From an uncultured bacterium (GTDB lineage Bacteria > Vulcanimicrobiota > Vulcanimicrobiia > Vulcanimicrobiales > Vulcanimicrobiaceae), in the NCBI GenBank assembly GCA_903829325.1, contig CAIKPM010000002.1:1-53794 (forward strand): a stretch of 53,794 bases of DNA, given 5' to 3'. Each line of letters starts with the position of its first letter. The stretch's first letter is position 1. Positions 24,609-33,563 of the stretch are shown here, one piece after another. Made by a program: the position numbers and the translations under genes. The notes beneath the pieces are model-generated. The model was not told where the DNA came from and searched no databases. It saw only the letters and a program-made list of their open reading frames with translations.

Positions 24609-25832
24609 TTATACGAAGCGTAATAAGGGGTAATTGCTCCCCAGAATGGGCGTGGCGGAAACTCCGAGCCAACGTTCGAGAACCGTCGCATAGACCGAGC
24701 GGAAATCGACGGTGTAGGCGAGGTTGCCGTTATTGAGTGCGGTGAGCGACGGGTGCTCGCCGTAAATGCCCCCACGTACGGGGCCTAAGAGGCAGAGTGG
24801 CGCGGCTTCGCCGTGGTCAGTGCCCGCATTCGCATTTTCAGGCACGCGGCGCCCGAATTCTGAGAACGTCATGGTTAGGGTGCGTTGGGTATTGCCGTGG
24901 GCGTCAAGGTCTTGATAGAACGCCGAGAGCGCGACCGCGAGTTCGGTGAGGAGGCGATCTTGCGTGGCACGCTGGCCGACGTGGGTGTCGAACGAGCCAT
25001 GCTGGACGTACACAATCTTGGTACCGAGGTTGCTGCCGATCATCTTGGCCGCTAACGCAAGACTCTGACCAATATGCGTGTTAGGATAGGTCGCTTGCGC
25101 CGTGTAGTGCGAGAGTAAGCCCGGTAGAGCGGCTGAACTTTGCTGTGCATCTGTCTGGAGTTGGGCAATCCGCGTCAGAAAGGGCGAGGTAAACGCTAGG
25201 CGTTCGTCACCGGCTAAGTCGGTGAAGGCGTGGCGTTGTGCATTGTTTCTATCGCTGCGTAAGCCGTAGCCGTTCAGAGACGAGATTACGGGCACATCGA
25301 CATAATCGGCAATCAACACTTCTGGCAGCAGCTCGGAGAGCGCGGCGGCGCGGAAGAGCGAGGATGAGCTTCTTTCATCCTTGTCGAGATAACGACCTAA
25401 CCAGCCGGTGCGTTCGTAGGTCGTGGGCTGAGCGGTCTGCCAAATTTCACCCGAGCGAAAATGCGAGTGATTGGGATCGGGATAGCCGACGCCTTGCACG
25501 ATGGCGAGCGTGCCCTTATCGTAAAATGGCTTTAATGCTGTCAACGCCGGATTCAAACCAATATCGCGATTAATCGGTACGACCGCCTCTGCGGGGATGC
25601 CAATTTTAGGGCGATATTGATAATATTCGGGCGAACCGTAAGGCACGACCGTATTGAGCCCATCGTTGCCACCTTGCATATTGATGAGCACCAGGACGCG
25701 ATTTTTTACATCGGGTCCTGCATTCGCTAGTATGTCGCTGGCACACGCTTGAGAAAAAATACTGCCTGAAGTTGCGATAAGGGCCAGACCAGAAGCTGCC
25801 CCAAAAAGAAATTTTGCGCGTTTCATCGTCAT
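24609..25832 (-). CDS. DUF1501 family secreted protein
   Basis: A 407-residue DUF1501 protein. It begins MTMKRAKFLFGAASGLALIATSG, a signal-like segment. The mature part resembles an alkaline-phosphatase/sulfatase-like fold: RVLVLINMQGGNDGLNTVVPY at the start of the domain, then NHSHFRSGEIWQT, STF-like FDTH (GSFDTHVGQ), and TFSEFGRRVPENANAGTDHG near the C-terminus, matching conserved acidic and His residues of the family. Biochemical function is unestablished. It follows the DUF1800 gene by seven bases, the invariant pairing of these families in many phyla. Confidence 0.92.
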   Translation of the reverse strand: MTMKRAKFLFGAASGLALIATSGSIFSQACASDILANAGPDVKNRVLVLINMQGGNDGLNTVVPYGSPEYYQYRPKIGIPAEAVVPINRDIGLNPALTALKPFYDKGTLAIVQGVGYPDPNHSHFRSGEIWQTAQPTTYERTGWLGRYLDKDERSSSSLFRAAALSELLPEVLIADYVDVPVISSLNGYGLRSDRNNAQRHAFTDLAGDERLAFTSPFLTRIAQLQTDAQQSSAALPGLLSHYTAQATYPNTHIGQSLALAAKMIGSNLGTKIVYVQHGSFDTHVGQRATQDRLLTELAVALSAFYQDLDAHGNTQRTLTMTFSEFGRRVPENANAGTDHGEAAPLCLLGPVRGGIYGEHPSLTALNNGNLAYTVDFRSVYATVLERWLGVSATPILGSNYPLLRFV

Positions 25833-25839
25833 CCTACTC

Positions 25840-27291
25840 TCAATTCAGCTGAAATGCGGGCATCGTCATAGCGAGATAAAATCCACCGCGAATGCGCTCC
25901 TCGAAGTTCTCGATAGAGAGCATATGGTTGGCGGCAGTCGTATCACCGTCGAGGTAGCGGACTAGGCGTGCTAGTGAGGCTGGGGAACAATCCCCTTGAA
26001 GGACGATATCAATAATCCGTTGCGCCCCTTGTGTGGCATCAAGCGGGATCTGATTAAAAAGCGAGTTTGTTTTTCGCAGTTCGGGATCATGAACAAGCTG
26101 ATTAATGAAATTATCGCGCAGCAATAAAGTGCCGCTGTTCAGCCAGGCGGCCCCGCCATCCCAACCTTTTACATTTGGTGGATAAAAAAGATTTTGCCCC
26201 GATTTATTAAGCGTCTGGAGTACTGCGTGATTGACGTGTTTGAGTCCAAGCATTTTCAGGCCGCCTAAGACAAATTCTACCGGGCTTTTAACGAGTGCAC
26301 GATACGCGCGCGCCGAATAAAAAACTTCGCTCGAGAAAAGCTTCGCCAAAACGGGCTTAAGCTCAAAACCGGAAAAACGGAGTTCGCTCGCGAGCGCATC
26401 GATGAGTGCTGGTTCAGGGTTTTCGTACACGAAGAACTCGAGTAGCTTTTTTGCAAAATACCGTGAGCAGGCTGGTTGGGTGAAAATGATATTGATAATA
26501 TCTTTTCCGTCGAAAGGGCCCGTATGGCCAAGAAACGTTTTTTGTCCAGTATCGTGGCGATTCGGAAAGACGCTGAATTTCTGACTTTTGTTCAGGCCCC
26601 AGCCGGTGAAGGCTCTGGCACTTTCTCGGACGTCAGTTTCGGAATAGTTGCCGATACCAAGGGTGAACAGCTCCATTAATTCACGCGCGAAGTTTTCATT
26701 CGGGTGCGCCTTGCTTGAGCGCGCATTATCAAGATAGAGCAGCATCGCCGGGTCCTGGGCTACGTCTTGGGTGAGCGTACGGATGTTGCCGGTGGCGTAG
26801 GTGCGAAACAATTGATTTTGCCGCAGGATCGCTTGCGCGTCGATGCCTTTTTCTTGCAGGGCAGACGTGAAGTGACCGTGCCAAAATAAGGTCATTTTTT
26901 CTTGGAGCGGGGCGGGGGTGCGAAGCATCCGTTCGAGCCACCATGTTTGGAGCAGCCTGCCGTTCTCTAGGCTTGCCTTCCGCAGTATTCTTCTTTGTTC
27001 GAGCGTGTACGGTTTGGGATATTGCGCCGCGAGGGCTTCGACGTTGGTGAGGTTTGCTGGTCGCCCCGGTAGTCTGCTTTGTAGTGGATAGTTGATCAGC
27101 TCTTCCAGCGTTGTGTGGAGTCCTTGGCGTTGCGCTTGGGTAATCTGCTCCGGGCTCCCGCCAAAGCCGGCGCGCCGAAAGAGATGCGCCGCCCGACGTT
27201 CATCCCAAGGGCCATTGTATCGCTCGAGTGCACGCTGTGCGTCGAGTCGGCCCGCGGGGCGATAGTCCTGACCAGACACCAGTTGCTGCAT
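25840..27291 (-). CDS. DUF1800 family protein
   Basis: A 483-residue DUF1800 protein. Family hallmarks are AAHLFRRAGFGGSPEQI, MTLFWHGHFTS, DNARSSKAHPNENFARELMELFTLG and ARAFTGWGLN. ATG 27291 follows GGAGG by seven bases; the frame is open upstream to 27339. Function is unknown; it is almost always followed by DUF1501, as here. No signal peptide is evident at the chosen start. Confidence 0.92.
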   Translation of the reverse strand: MQQLVSGQDYRPAGRLDAQRALERYNGPWDERRAAHLFRRAGFGGSPEQITQAQRQGLHTTLEELINYPLQSRLPGRPANLTNVEALAAQYPKPYTLEQRRILRKASLENGRLLQTWWLERMLRTPAPLQEKMTLFWHGHFTSALQEKGIDAQAILRQNQLFRTYATGNIRTLTQDVAQDPAMLLYLDNARSSKAHPNENFARELMELFTLGIGNYSETDVRESARAFTGWGLNKSQKFSVFPNRHDTGQKTFLGHTGPFDGKDIINIIFTQPACSRYFAKKLLEFFVYENPEPALIDALASELRFSGFELKPVLAKLFSSEVFYSARAYRALVKSPVEFVLGGLKMLGLKHVNHAVLQTLNKSGQNLFYPPNVKGWDGGAAWLNSGTLLLRDNFINQLVHDPELRKTNSLFNQIPLDATQGAQRIIDIVLQGDCSPASLARLVRYLDGDTTAANHMLSIENFEERIRGGFYLAMTMPAFQLN

Positions 27292-27411
27292 GCACAATCC
27301 TCCAAGACGTCCAGGGTGGTAGAAGCCGCTAGGCCCCAAACGGATTCAAACCCCAGCTGGTTCCACCACCTCGCTCAGGTATCGGCCAAACGCTATGGAA
27401 AGCGTGCGATG

Positions 27412-27440
27412 ATTTTTTCGTGATCGAAGAAGAGAGTCAA
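27412..27440 (-). promoter_or_regulatory. candidate promoter of the DUF1800/DUF1501 operon
   Basis: On the minus strand TTGACT (27440-27435), a 17-base gap, then AAAAAT (27417-27412). The -35 is good, the -10 poor. It is about 120 bases before the DUF1800 start. The rest of the 229-base gap (27292-27520) holds a palindrome (27459-27481) and no gene I recognise. Confidence 0.3.
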
Positions 27441-27458
27441 TCTTTACGGCGACTTAAC

Positions 27459-27481
27459 GCTCGCGTATCGCGATACCGAGC
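27459..27481. repeat. palindrome, possible operator or hairpin
   Basis: A perfect 12-base palindrome, GTATCGCGATAC (27465-27476), is flanked by GCTCG on the left and CGAGC on the right, with one unpaired C. This makes an 11-pair inverted repeat with no loop, more like a protein-binding site than an RNA hairpin. It lies about 40 bases downstream of hipA. Confidence 0.35.
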
Positions 27482-27520
27482 TCGAAAAATATGCGATGTT
27501 CGAGCAACCGCGTGAGCTTT

Positions 27521-28780
27521 TTACTCTTGTGCGCTTAATGCTAATGCTTGACGAAGATCATCATGCTCAAACGCACTAGCCATGCGTGTTATTTCGGCAG
27601 AACGGGCACCGACGGTCTTGGCTACGGTGCGCCAAGTCGCGGTTACAGTTGCGACCTGTTTGATAATTGTCCGCGCCTGGGAAAGCGTCAGCGCAAAAAA
27701 TTCCGCCGTAGCTTCGAGCAGATCTAGTGAGCAAGTGCCTTCGTCTAGATCGATATTGGTGCTTAGTATGCGGGCTTTAAGATCACTTGGCACTGGATTG
27801 AGGTCATACGCAGGCGAGAGGGACCAACCTGAATTGTTAAATCGCAAAAAACCATGGTTGCGCAGATGGTCGTCAACGTTTGATATCAAGACATTGAAGA
27901 CAACACGCCGGTACAGGGCGTGGGTATCGGTTTGGCTCTGAGATCCATATTGGGCCAGTGCATCGACAATTTCTGGATAGCTTGCCCTCTCACCATCCCT
28001 GGCGCCGAGCATTGCCATTGCCGATAAAAAGGGAATGCGAACCGTGCCAGCGCGATCAAAACGCCTTGATAGCAAGACTGACTTGCCCGCGACGGTGATC
28101 AATTCATGGGGTGCCGTGGCAATGCCGGCCTGACCAGCCAGCCGGAGCGCAATCTCCTCCCATGTCTCGATACTGTAATCATCTGCCTCTTTGGGGAACT
28201 TCGCAATTGCAAGGTGGCCATTCTGGTCAATCACTGAGGCCTTAGGGCGCGCGCCTCCCAAGGATGAACCCGGCGCAAAAATGAGCTGCAGATCATCCTC
28301 GGTCTCTTCATCGCGCATAATTCGCTCGGTGATCTGAAGCAGGCGGCCCAGCTGAATCAAGGCGGGGACACTGTCGCGAATCGGTGCCTGGAAAACGTCC
28401 TCGCCTACTCGGCGGAATCGTAGCGCCCCAAGTCGGGTTGCGTCACAAACGCCAAGCAAATAGTCGCTTTCGGCGAGCGTGCGAACAGCACGCCCTTCCC
28501 GTTCGGCAAGACGACGTTCGCTGCGCTGCATCAGCCGCCGTCCCCAGGTGTCAGGCGCTGAATCCCCCAGGGAACCAAAGATAGCACGGTTGGCTGGAGT
28601 TGCGAATGTGCCCGTGGTTAGGGCGAGGGCAGGCTCGAGCGAGAAGCGATCGGGTGCCTCAAGCCATGTGTGCTCATACTCGAACATGATGGTCTCTCCG
28701 CCTCTGCCCCGATTGCTCCTGGCCAATCCGATAGGACGGGTTTGGCCTTCGAGGTCGATAAAGACCTCGAAATCAGGCAT
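27521..28780 (-). CDS. hipA: HipA-like toxin kinase
   Basis: A 419-residue HipA-type Ser/Thr kinase toxin. The N-terminal HipA_N region is followed by the glycine-rich phosphate loop SSLGGARPK (about 172-180), ATP lysine in IAKF, catalytic NVDDHLRNHGF (Asp303 or 304) and metal-binding PAYDLNP (Asp326). HipA proteins stop growth by phosphorylating targets such as glutamyl-tRNA synthetase; the target here is unknown. ATG 28780 has an upstream GGAG; ATG 28795 also fits. It overlaps the antitoxin gene by eight bases in either same-strand operon reading. Confidence 0.9.
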   Translation of the reverse strand: MPDFEVFIDLEGQTRPIGLARSNRGRGGETIMFEYEHTWLEAPDRFSLEPALALTTGTFATPANRAIFGSLGDSAPDTWGRRLMQRSERRLAEREGRAVRTLAESDYLLGVCDATRLGALRFRRVGEDVFQAPIRDSVPALIQLGRLLQITERIMRDEETEDDLQLIFAPGSSLGGARPKASVIDQNGHLAIAKFPKEADDYSIETWEEIALRLAGQAGIATAPHELITVAGKSVLLSRRFDRAGTVRIPFLSAMAMLGARDGERASYPEIVDALAQYGSQSQTDTHALYRRVVFNVLISNVDDHLRNHGFLRFNNSGWSLSPAYDLNPVPSDLKARILSTNIDLDEGTCSLDLLEATAEFFALTLSQARTIIKQVATVTATWRTVAKTVGARSAEITRMASAFEHDDLRQALALSAQE

Positions 28781-29108
28781 TGCGCGCCGCTCCATCGCTT
28801 CGCTTCAGATGTGCGTGTTTTGGCAGCTCAGCACTCGCAAGCGCTTGACCGACGGTGTCGTTGCTGATATCCGCCATTTGGGCCAAGCCGTCGAGCATGC
28901 CTAGCGCATGAAGCGTGCTCGCGTAAATGCCCATACTGACGCTCGTATCACCAGCTTCTACTCTCTGGAGTGTTGAGCGCGAGGTAAAAGCACGCTGCGC
29001 GATCACCGCCATCGGCAGGTGGCGTCGTCGGCGCGCATCGCGAATGTCCGCACCCAGCCTGCGCAAGGCACGGCGGACAGCAGCCGGGGGAAGATGCGGT
29101 GTTGGCAT
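28773..29108 (-). CDS. hipB: HipB-like XRE antitoxin
   Basis: A 111-residue helix-turn-helix protein. The HTH spans about residues 12-70, with IAQRAFTSRSTLQRVEAGDTSVSMG as the recognition region; the acidic to neutral C-terminal tail may contact HipA. The product should neutralise HipA and repress its own promoter. A compact palindrome sits just in front of the start (29127-29139). GAAGAAG provides a ribosome-binding site for ATG 29108. It lies 45 bases after ddl on the same strand. Confidence 0.88.
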   Translation of the reverse strand: MPTPHLPPAAVRRALRRLGADIRDARRRRHLPMAVIAQRAFTSRSTLQRVEAGDTSVSMGIYASTLHALGMLDGLAQMADISNDTVGQALASAELPKHAHLKRSDGAARNA

Positions 29109-29126
29109 ATGTCTTCTTCACGCTCC

Positions 29127-29147
29127 ATATCTAGGATATATGTAGCA
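29127..29147 (-). promoter_or_regulatory. hipBA promoter with overlapping operator
   Basis: On the minus strand TGCTACATA (29147-29139) is an extended -10 element. It abuts the palindrome ATATC-TAG-GATAT (29127-29139) spanning the expected start site. Promoter and dyad so arranged fit autorepression by HipB. The dyad is not the E. coli TATCC-N8-GGATA operator. Confidence 0.5.
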
Positions 29148-29153
29148 CAAAGA

Positions 29154-30119
29154 TCACATATTTGCTAGGGTCGTGGAGCTTTTCGCGCGCTCGTGGGCGT
29201 AGTCCAAGAGCGTTGCGATGAGAGCGTCGTAGCCTAGGCCGATCGCGTTGGCGGCGTCGGGGAGGAGGCTTTGTTCGGTGAGGCCGGGCAGGGCGTTGAT
29301 TTCGAGGATTTGTGGTGTGCCATCGGCGCTGAGCATGAAATCGGTGCGCGAGTAGTCACGCAGGCCAAGTAAGTGATGGGTGGCTAGCGCGAGATTGCGC
29401 AGTCGCTCGGCAAGAGAAGCGTCAATCGGGGCCGGCACCAAGTGGCGGCTGCCGCCTGGAGTGTATTTTGCGGCGTAGTCATAAAACGCGTGCGCGTCGG
29501 CTGGCACAATCTCAATGACCGGCAATGCTCGTTCGCCCAGGACCGCAACGGTAAATTCGCGGCCCACAATCGCTTCTTCCGCAAGGATCGCGGTGACGCC
29601 GCTGTCGCTTGCTTTGCGCACTGCGCTCTCCCACGCTTGCGTATTGTGAATGAAGGTGACCCCAAGACTCGAGCCTTCGGCGCGTGGCTTGATGACCAAT
29701 GGGAAATGGAGGGCGCTGGGTATCACCGGCAACGCAACGAGCGATGTATCACACACCGACCACGCTGGGGTCGGTAGACCTTCCGCCAGCAAGAGTTTTT
29801 TGGTGAGGTGCTTATCCATTGCGAGTGCGCAAGGCAATACGCTGCTACCGGTGTAGGGGAGCCGTAACCATTCGAGGATAGCTTGGACCCCGCCATCTTC
29901 GCCAAAGCCTCCGTGTAACGCGTTAAAGACCACATCTGGCTTGAGGGCGCGCAGGCTGTCGACGAATCCAGCATCACACTCGAGCTCAAACGCTGCATGA
30001 CCGAGTCGTGTCAGCGCAGCTACGACCCCTCGCCCACTTTTGAGCGAGATCTCGCGTTCGCTGCTGGTCCCGCCCATGAGCACTGCAACGCGTTGCGGCT
30101 CGTGACGTCGGCCGCTCAT
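29154..30119 (-). CDS. ddl: D-alanine--D-alanine ligase
   Basis: A 321-residue ATP-grasp ligase making the D-Ala-D-Ala dipeptide that MurF adds to the muropeptide. Seen are VAVLMGGTSSEREISLKSG at the N-terminus, NALHGGFGEDGGVQ, the ATP-binding FPLVIKPRAEGSSLGV, and the C-terminal YSRTDFMLSADGTPQILEINALPGLT magnesium-binding segment. Last dcw gene here; it overlaps murB by four bases. Confidence 0.96.
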   Translation of the reverse strand: MSGRRHEPQRVAVLMGGTSSEREISLKSGRGVVAALTRLGHAAFELECDAGFVDSLRALKPDVVFNALHGGFGEDGGVQAILEWLRLPYTGSSVLPCALAMDKHLTKKLLLAEGLPTPAWSVCDTSLVALPVIPSALHFPLVIKPRAEGSSLGVTFIHNTQAWESAVRKASDSGVTAILAEEAIVGREFTVAVLGERALPVIEIVPADAHAFYDYAAKYTPGGSRHLVPAPIDASLAERLRNLALATHHLLGLRDYSRTDFMLSADGTPQILEINALPGLTEQSLLPDAANAIGLGYDALIATLLDYAHERAKSSTTLANM

Positions 30120-31078
30120 GCCCGGACCGTCTCTTGAGGAGTATCCGCGGTGAAGACGCCCACAAAATGGACTTCGGGTTGCAGTTCAATACCAGTTTGC
30201 GCGAGCACCGTGCGGCGAACGTGGGCGAAAAGCATGGCGGTATCTTGGGCGCTGGCCTTGCCGAGATTGACGATGAAGTTTGCGTGGAGCTCCGATACCT
30301 GCGCATCCCCAATGCGATAGCCTTTGAGCCCGGCCGCTTCGATTAACTGCCCGGCTCGTTCGTTTGGTGGATTGCGGAAACACGATCCCGCATTCGGCCA
30401 GGTCAAGGGTTGGGTATTTTTGCGGCGGATCAGCCGGTCTTGTAAGAGTGAGCGGACGGTATTCGCATCGCCGCGCTCAAAGACAAAGCGGGCAGACGTT
30501 ACGACGATATCTCGGGCAAGCGTGCTGTGGCGATAACTATAGCTTGCGTGGATGGCATGGGGAGCAGGATTGGATGGTGACATCCCGATGAGCTCGTCGA
30601 TAAATTCGCCGGTTTCTCGATTGGTGCCGGCGTTCATACGAATTGCACCACCGACGCTGCCCGGAATGCCCGCTAAGCCGTCGATCCCGATTGCCCCGTG
30701 TGTGGCACCCTGACCCACGAGCTGCGCGAGTGAAGCAGCGCCACCAGCGTGAATCACGATCTGGTCCGCCGTTTGTTCGAGCTGTATTTGCGTAAATTCT
30801 TTGCCGAGGCGAATGACCACGCCGCGTAAGCCGCCGTCGCCAATTAACAGATTCGAGCCGTTGCCTACGATAAACCAAGCCAGCCGGCGGCGCAGACAGA
30901 AGCGCAGGAGTTGCCCGAGTTCCTGGGTGTTTTCGATATGGACGAGAGCGTCCGCCGGTCCCCCGATCTTCCACGAGGTGTATGGTGCCAGGGGCGCGTC
31001 AAATGTGACCCGCTCGTTGAAGAGGGCCAGTAATTCACTGCGGTCTAGAACCGTGAGGCAGCTCGCGGTGCCGGTCAT
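30116..31078 (-). CDS. murB: UDP-N-acetylenolpyruvoylglucosamine reductase
   Basis: A 320-residue FAD-dependent MurB reducing the enolpyruvyl group to make UDP-MurNAc. FAD-binding features include TSWKIGGPADALV, GNGSNLLIGDGG and AGIPGSVGGAIRMNAG; NAGSCFRNP carries the catalytic Ser of the SCFRNP (type II) form; the C-terminus has SELHANFIVN. Overlaps murC and ddl by four bases each. Confidence 0.96.
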   Translation of the reverse strand: MTGTASCLTVLDRSELLALFNERVTFDAPLAPYTSWKIGGPADALVHIENTQELGQLLRFCLRRRLAWFIVGNGSNLLIGDGGLRGVVIRLGKEFTQIQLEQTADQIVIHAGGAASLAQLVGQGATHGAIGIDGLAGIPGSVGGAIRMNAGTNRETGEFIDELIGMSPSNPAPHAIHASYSYRHSTLARDIVVTSARFVFERGDANTVRSLLQDRLIRRKNTQPLTWPNAGSCFRNPPNERAGQLIEAAGLKGYRIGDAQVSELHANFIVNLGKASAQDTAMLFAHVRRTVLAQTGIELQPEVHFVGVFTADTPQETVRA

Positions 31079-32448
31079 ACCAAAGCAACGGCCGGCTGGA
31101 TGCGTGCAGCCAAGCCATGCGCAACCGCGGTAATGTCGCCCGCTCCGAGGAGCAAGACGAGTGTTCCCGGCGGGGTGTGGGTAAAAAGATATTCGTTGAG
31201 GTCAGCCCGGCGTACGTAGACAACATGAGCGCCAGCACGTGTTAAGGGGTCGCCGATCAAGCGTTCATCGACCCCGGCAATCGGCGGTTCGGAAGCTGCA
31301 TAGATTTCGGTTAAGACAACTTGCTCAACCCCCACCAAGGCCCGGGCAAAATCGGCCGCGAGATATTCAGTCCGTGTGTAACGATGCGGCTGGAACGCGA
31401 CGATAATCGGTCCGGGATGGGCATGTCGCGCCGCGGCAATCGTCGCGGCCAGTGCTGTTGGATGGTGGGCATAATCATCGACGATGCTCATCCGTTCGTC
31501 GCGGGCCAGAATATCAAAGCGGCGTCGTACGCCGCCAAACCCCGCGAGCGCCTTGGCAATGTGCTCAAAGGCGATGCCGACTTCGCTTGCGATGGTGGTT
31601 GCGGCTAGGGCATTACTGAGGTTCATCGCACCGGGGATTTGGAGTGCAATATCCCCTATTTTGACGCCGCGTGCGAAGACTTCGCAGCGCGAGTTAAAGC
31701 CCTCGTAGCAGGCGTTGCGGGCTTGATAATCCGCTTCAGGCGAAAAACCGTACTGCACGGTTCTGGCTGGCCGCGCTTCTTGAGCCAGGGCATGCGCTGC
31801 GGGTTCGTCGGCGCAAACGACGGCTAGGCCGTGCGCTGGAATAGAACCGAGAAATGTTCTGAATTGGGTAATGAGCCCAGCAATGCCCTCGTCAGAAGTA
31901 ATGTGATCATTCTCGATATTGCTCACGAGCGCAATCTGCGGACGTAAGGCGAGAAACGAACCATCGGATTCATCGGCTTCGCTAATAAACCACTCGCTTG
32001 CACCGCAGCGGAAATTGGTGCCGGTTTCGCGGCGTTCGCCACCGACTGCGACGGTTGGATCGTATCCGGCTTGTTCGAAAATACTCGCAAGCATCGCGGT
32101 GGTGGTCGTTTTCCCATGGGTACCCGCGAGCGCGATGCCGCGTTGGGTGTTGAACCATTCTGCGAGTAATTCGCCGCGACGTAGAATAGGAAGCCCGGTT
32201 GCTTGAGCCGCAAGCAATTCGGGATTATCGCTGCGTACTGCGCTGGTAACGACTACGCGTCCTAATTTCGGAACGTGGCTAGCTTGATGGCCAATAAAGA
32301 CTGTAGCACCCTCTTCGTGCAGGCGTTCTGTGGTGGCCGAGGCTTTATCGCTTGAGCCGCTCACGCGCAGTCCGCGCTGCAACGCAATCCGCGCCAGCGC
32401 GCTCATGCCGATTCCACCAATTCCGATAAAATGCAGGTTGTCGCTCAT
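31075..32448 (-). CDS. murC: UDP-N-acetylmuramate--L-alanine ligase
   Basis: A 457-residue Mur ligase adding L-Ala to UDP-MurNAc. It starts with the typical IHFIGIGGIGMSALARI-like nucleotide fold (NLHFIGIGGIGMS), the P-loop is GTHGKTTT, and ENDH and HHPTALAATI segments identify MurC. Overlaps murG and murB by four bases. Confidence 0.97.
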   Translation of the reverse strand: MSDNLHFIGIGGIGMSALARIALQRGLRVSGSSDKASATTERLHEEGATVFIGHQASHVPKLGRVVVTSAVRSDNPELLAAQATGLPILRRGELLAEWFNTQRGIALAGTHGKTTTTAMLASIFEQAGYDPTVAVGGERRETGTNFRCGASEWFISEADESDGSFLALRPQIALVSNIENDHITSDEGIAGLITQFRTFLGSIPAHGLAVVCADEPAAHALAQEARPARTVQYGFSPEADYQARNACYEGFNSRCEVFARGVKIGDIALQIPGAMNLSNALAATTIASEVGIAFEHIAKALAGFGGVRRRFDILARDERMSIVDDYAHHPTALAATIAAARHAHPGPIIVAFQPHRYTRTEYLAADFARALVGVEQVVLTEIYAASEPPIAGVDERLIGDPLTRAGAHVVYVRRADLNEYLFTHTPPGTLVLLLGAGDITAVAHGLAARIQPAVALV

Positions 32449-33563
32449 CGTGAGGCTCCTTTTGAAGCATGTCCCTGGCGGACATGGGCAAGAATGGTGG
32501 CGGTCGCATCGTTGTGCGCTGCGTGTTGGGCTGCTGACTTGAGGGTGGTATATGCAGTGGGTTCAAGCATCGTGGTGAGTTCTTGGCAAAGGCGTGGGCC
32601 GTCGAGGTCTGCGTCGAGCACGAGCCGAGCTGCACCGGTTTGGATGAACGCTTCGGCATTCAAACGCTGATGATCTGCAGTCGCATAGGGATAGGGCACG
32701 AGGAGTGCGGGTTTGCCGGTTGCGGCGAGTTCAGCGAGCGTTGATGCGCCCGAGCGGGCCACGACCAGATCAGCGGCGGCATAGGCAAGAGTTGGATCAT
32801 CAAGATAACCGCGCACGCAGACTTCACCTCGCGCGATCGCTGCAGCCTGTTGCTCTTGCACGGCGGCCTCTTCGCTGCGGCCACACAGATGCAAGATTTG
32901 CCAAGGCTGCTCGAGTGGCTCGGCGAGGAGTTGAGCGACGGCCGTATTGATACTCCGTGCGCCTTGACTGCCGCCGATGACGAGGATAATCGTCCGATTC
33001 GGATCGAGCCCAAGGCTGTGGGCGGCGGTGTTGCGGTCGACGTGTTCGCGCAGACTCGCTCGGACCGGGGTTCCGGTGAGGATCGCGCGTGCGCGAAAGC
33101 GTGGTGAGCGTTGCGCTACACCAGCCCAGAGCGCGTCAACCAATGGTGCTAGGCAGCGATTTGTTAAGCCAGGCACGGCGTTTGGCTCGAGTAAGCCGAT
33201 GAAGATGGGCCAGCGGCGCAATCGGCTTATGATGCGGGCCGCAATCACCACCGGAAACGTGACATAGCCTCCGGTAGCGATGACTGCATCAGGCTGGAAC
33301 CGAGCGATAATGCGGCAGGCTTGCACGATTCCTCGGAAATTATCGCGCAGGGTGATGAGGGTGGCCCACGACCAACTGCGTCGCAGTGGCGCAGCGTTAA
33401 TCACGGCTAGGGGTATCGCAGCCTGGGGAACGATGCGCTCTTCCATGCCGCTTCGTAGCCCCACAAAAAGGACGGTGTCGTTAGTCGCATGCAGCGCTTG
33501 GGCCAGAGCGATGGCCGGGTAGACATGGCCGCCTGTGCCGCCACCGGTGAGCAATACCTTCAT
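32445..33563 (-). CDS. murG: UDP-GlcNAc:lipid I GlcNAc transferase
   Basis: A 372-residue GT28 transferase converting lipid I to lipid II at the cytoplasmic membrane face. N-terminal GGGTGGHVYPAIALA and the C-terminal donor-binding GGSQGARSIN plus ARSGASTLAELAATGKPALLVPYP are diagnostic. The frame is open upstream to 33677, but ATG 33563 overlaps the ftsW stop by four bases and gives the standard N-terminus. Confidence 0.97.
   Translation of the reverse strand: MKVLLTGGGTGGHVYPAIALAQALHATNDTVLFVGLRSGMEERIVPQAAIPLAVINAAPLRRSWSWATLITLRDNFRGIVQACRIIARFQPDAVIATGGYVTFPVVIAARIISRLRRWPIFIGLLEPNAVPGLTNRCLAPLVDALWAGVAQRSPRFRARAILTGTPVRASLREHVDRNTAAHSLGLDPNRTIILVIGGSQGARSINTAVAQLLAEPLEQPWQILHLCGRSEEAAVQEQQAAAIARGEVCVRGYLDDPTLAYAAADLVVARSGASTLAELAATGKPALLVPYPYATADHQRLNAEAFIQTGAARLVLDADLDGPRLCQELTTMLEPTAYTTLKSAAQHAAHNDATATILAHVRQGHASKGASR

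Noticed and set aside
27340-27375. Possible tRNA 3' end (TTCAAA followed by TTCCACCA)
   Set aside because: The TTCAAA loop is not flanked by a pairing T-stem and no anticodon arm or acceptor partner could be found on either strand.
27424-27580. Protein-like plus-strand stretch after a TGA near 27420
   Set aside because: Fewer than 55 codons, no start codon with a ribosome-binding site, and it ends antisense to hipA. Might be a gene remnant but cannot be supported.
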